This document shows positions 62,601 to 64,000 of a stretch of 64,000 nt of DNA, one piece after another. Source of the DNA: Dyadobacter endophyticus. GTDB lineage: Bacteria; Bacteroidota; Bacteroidia; Cytophagales; Spirosomataceae. The notes under the pieces are model-generated. The model did no database searches and had not been told where the DNA came from. It saw only the letters and a program-made list of their open reading frames with translations. The stretch covers positions 248,001 to 312,000 of the forward strand of contig NZ_BMIA01000002.1 of NCBI RefSeq assembly GCF_014641595.1. Direction: 5' to 3'. The position numbers were made by a program, and so were the translations under genes. Position 1 is the stretch's first letter; each line of letters opens with the position of its first letter.

Positions 62601-64000
62601 CTCGACGCCGGGTGTAGGGCTTATCTCCCCTCCTCCTCACCACGATATTTATTCGATCGAGGATTTGGCGCAGCTGATCTTCGACCTTAAAAACGCCAAC
62701 CGTGCCGCACGTATCAGCGTGAAGCTGGTATCCGAAGCCGGTGTAGGAACCGTAGCATCCGGTGTAGCGAAAGCACACGCCGACCACATCCTGATCTCGG
62801 GTTACGACGGTGGTACGGGCGCCTCTCCATTGAGCTCGATCCGGCACGCGGGTCTGCCCTGGGAGCTTGGCCTCGCTGAGACGCACCAGACATTGGTAAG
62901 AAACAAATTGCGCGGACGGGTAACCGTTCAGGCCGACGGACAGCTCCGTACCGGCCGCGACCTCGCGATCGCCGCATTGCTCGGTGCCGAAGAATGGGGT
63001 GTAGCAACCGCCGCGCTGGTAGCAGCCGGCTGTATCATGATGCGTAAATGCCACCTGAACACCTGCCCTGTGGGTGTGGCTACACAGCGCAAAGAACTCC
63101 GCGCATTGTTCTCGGGCAAGCCTGAGCATGTTGTGAATATGTTCACCTACATGGCGGAAGAGCTGCGCGAGATCATGGCACAATTGGGTTTCAGAACTGT
63201 TAATGAAATGGTTGGTCAGGCCCAGTACCTCGAACTGCGCAATGATATCAAACATTGGAAATACAAAAACCTGAACTTCGACGCGATCCTGTACAAAGAA
63301 GGCGACCTTTCGGTAGCCCAGTTCAAGCAGGAAGAGCAAGATCACGGTATCGACGCCATTCTCGACCTCGACCTGATCCGTTCGGCTAAACCGGCGCTCG
63401 ACAGCAAGGAAGAGATTTACGCGGAATTCCCGATCAACAACCTGAACCGGTCGGTGGGAACGATGCTTTCGAATGAAATCTCGAAGAAATACGGCGGTGT
63501 GGGCTTGCCAAACGGCAATATCCACTTCAAATTCCGCGGTACTGCGGGCCAGAGCTTCGGTGCATTCAACACATTGGGTGTGCGCCTCGAACTGGAAGGT
63601 GACGCGAACGATTACTTCGGAAAAGGCCTCTGCGGCGCCGAACTGATCGTGTACCCCGACCGCGACGCGAAGTTTAAGCCGGAAGAGAACATTATCATCG
63701 GTAATGTGGCATTCTACGGTGCTACTTCGGGTGACGCCTACATCCGCGGAACAGCGGGCGAGCGCTTCTGCGTACGTAACTCGGGCGCGAAAGTGGTTGT
63801 GGAGGGTGTCGGCGACCACGGTCTGGAATACATGACGGGCGGTCTGGCGATCATCCTCGGCGAAACAGGACGCAACTTCGCGGCGGGTATGTCCGGCGGT
63901 GTGGCTTATGTCCTCGACAAGAACGGAACCTTCGAAGAGAAAGTAAATAAAGAAATGGTGACGCTGGAACCATTGAACGAAGAGGATAAAAGCATCCTGC
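59632..64000 (+). CDS. gltB: Glutamate synthase, large subunit (5' part)
   Basis: The gene runs off the window after 1456 codons, of about 1500 expected. GltB makes glutamate from glutamine and 2-oxoglutarate. It has the class II amidotransferase start HDACGIGF; Cys24 is the nucleophile and becomes residue 1 once the propeptide is cut. The FMN domain has [20 protein letters not shown] and [16 protein letters not shown], and the Fe-S Cys motif is [19 protein letters not shown]. The C-terminal beta-helix domain begins near 63400. Start codon candidates are 59632, 59641 and 59653. The partner gltD would lie to the right. Confidence 0.96.
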   Translation, partial: MSQMSEQMVENQGLYRPEFEHDACGIGFRANIKGRKSHQIVADAIHMLERMEHRGATGFDPNTGDGAGILIQIPHEFFVEESTKLGFHLPPAGEYGVGMIFFPGDELAREESRDILNRKIKKLGLQLLGYREVPTLNNTLGEGSLSVEPSVEQVFIKRPDDITDDMAFERKLFILRQVSARLIKDTVKGAKNFYYSSLSCRTISYKGQLTTAQLKYYFPDLENESVVSALAVVHSRFSTNTFPSWELAQPFRYIAHNGEINTVKGNVNWIRAGEKSFESKFFSKEEMDMLLPICDRNQSDSANLDNAIELLHLSGRSLPHVMMMLIPEAWDGNEQMDPERKAFYEYHAAIMEPWDGPASISFTDGKMVGATLDRNGLRPSRYWVLDDDTIIMGSEAGVLEVDQSRVVTKGRLQPGRMFVVDMEQGRIVPDEEIKSQICSAQPYQQWLDDNKLHVDALDHPIRTYRAYDENALLKRQVAFGYTSEDLRMILGPMAQTGMEAIGSMGTDSPLAVLSEQSQHLSTYFKQLFAQVTNPPIDSIRERAIMSLISFVGSTENILTETPKHCRQIALPHPILSVQEFDKLRFVDKDGFQAKTINTYFRADEGGKALERALERICRYAVDAIDDGFEILILSDRAIDSDHAPIPSLLATATIHHHLIREGLRGRVGLLVEAGDVWETHHVATLIGYGAAGICPYMAFETLSYMNRKGMIEGEFTDEKLHYNYIKAVNKELLKIFSKMGISTLQSYQGAQIFECVGLNKDVIDKYFTGTISRISGMGIPEIAREILVRHKVAYHESAEQKPRLEVGGVYQWKQRGEAHIFNPQSVHLLQQSTRNASYEQFKKYSKLIDDQSHKALTLRGLLRFKKGNAIPLEEVEPVENIFKRFATGAMSFGSISWEAHTTLAIAMNRIGGKSNSGEGGEDELRYNRLPNGDSMNSQIKQVASGRFGVTSHYLSNAGELQIKTAQGAKPGEGGQLPGFKVDDWIGRTRHSTPGVGLISPPPHHDIYSIEDLAQLIFDLKNANRAARISVKLVSEAGVGTVASGVAKAHADHILISGYDGGTGASPLSSIRHAGLPWELGLAETHQTLVRNKLRGRVTVQADGQLRTGRDLAIAALLGAEEWGVATAALVAAGCIMMRKCHLNTCPVGVATQRKELRALFSGKPEHVVNMFTYMAEELREIMAQLGFRTVNEMVGQAQYLELRNDIKHWKYKNLNFDAILYKEGDLSVAQFKQEEQDHGIDAILDLDLIRSAKPALDSKEEIYAEFPINNLNRSVGTMLSNEISKKYGGVGLPNGNIHFKFRGTAGQSFGAFNTLGVRLELEGDANDYFGKGLCGAELIVYPDRDAKFKPEENIIIGNVAFYGATSGDAYIRGTAGERFCVRNSGAKVVVEGVGDHGLEYMTGGLAIILGETGRNFAAGMSGGVAYVLDKNGTFEEKVNKEMVTLEPLNEEDKSIL

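Noticed and set aside
62212..63819. 535-codon ORF on the minus strand
   Set aside because: It lies antisense to gltB, which is unmistakable. The codon bias of gltB removes stops from the opposite frame; the protein has no recognisable features.

Overview
The window looks like a piece of a Bacteroidota chromosome of the order Cytophagales, most like Dyadobacter or a close relative in Spirosomaceae. This is an inference from gene content: many FtsX/MacB-type permeases (one with a permease prefix domain next to a PadR regulator), a Bat-type VWA/TPR pair, promoters of the TTG-N19-TAnnTTTG type, few Shine-Dalgarno sites, and base composition near half G+C. It starts inside accA and ends inside gltB. 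No rRNA, CRISPR array, intact insertion sequence or prophage was seen.

Layout. 1-3369 (+): accA 3' end, a HAD phosphatase, an S2P-like membrane protease and a phosphotriesterase-like hydrolase. 3374-12107 (-): one long efflux operon read as HlyD adaptor, TolC-type channel, MacB-type ATPase, two FtsX permeases, a sigma54-dependent response regulator and its histidine kinase, preceded by a sigma54-like -24 element. 12273-15200: an exported protein of unknown function, a further MacB permease and tRNA-Leu(CAA). 15423-18740: an amidohydrolase remnant and a PadR/permease pair.

18741-26450 is an accessory stretch that looks AT-richer than its surroundings. Two ~140-bp direct repeats (19071-19209 and 23696-23835) bracket an ABM-domain protein, an exported VOC protein and a short UvrA of the UvrA2/DrrC type. 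A TetR regulator, an SDR and a quinone-oxidoreductase-like enzyme follow. 26500-36000 reads as a stress segment: small unknown proteins, a decayed MBL-fold hydrolase gene, two single-domain response regulators, a YciE-type ferritin-like protein, a large KatE catalase, an ankyrin protein, and a DUF4180/Crp-Fnr/SMR-efflux operon.

36033-37650 encodes a histidine kinase whose membrane domain resembles plant ethylene receptors and keeps the Asp/Tyr/Cys/His residues used for copper and ethylene, with a coupled response regulator. 37695-55138 holds a GT28-like glycosyltransferase lacking a normal start codon, an EamA transporter with a possible leader peptide, a beta-barrel protein, a DJ-1 protein, a SCO1 copper chaperone with a Cys-containing membrane protein, a TetR/OsmC pair with matching operators, Ogt, an ABC-F gene split by a 7-G run and preceded by a short leader ORF, pirin, an SDR/AraC pair, GNAT, DUF6766, DUF72, a lipoprotein and a large FtsX permease.

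55139-55954 is the most unusual segment: tRNA-Arg(UCU) is followed by three further tandem copies, plus a truncated fourth, of its own 3' half, with terminators at ~110-bp spacing. Each carries the same 15-bp GC-rich insert, and an anticodon-arm copy with an inverted loop lies upstream. tRNA-Pro and tRNA-Ser follow. The right end (56087-64000, +) carries the Bat pair, purC, a STAS protein and gltB.
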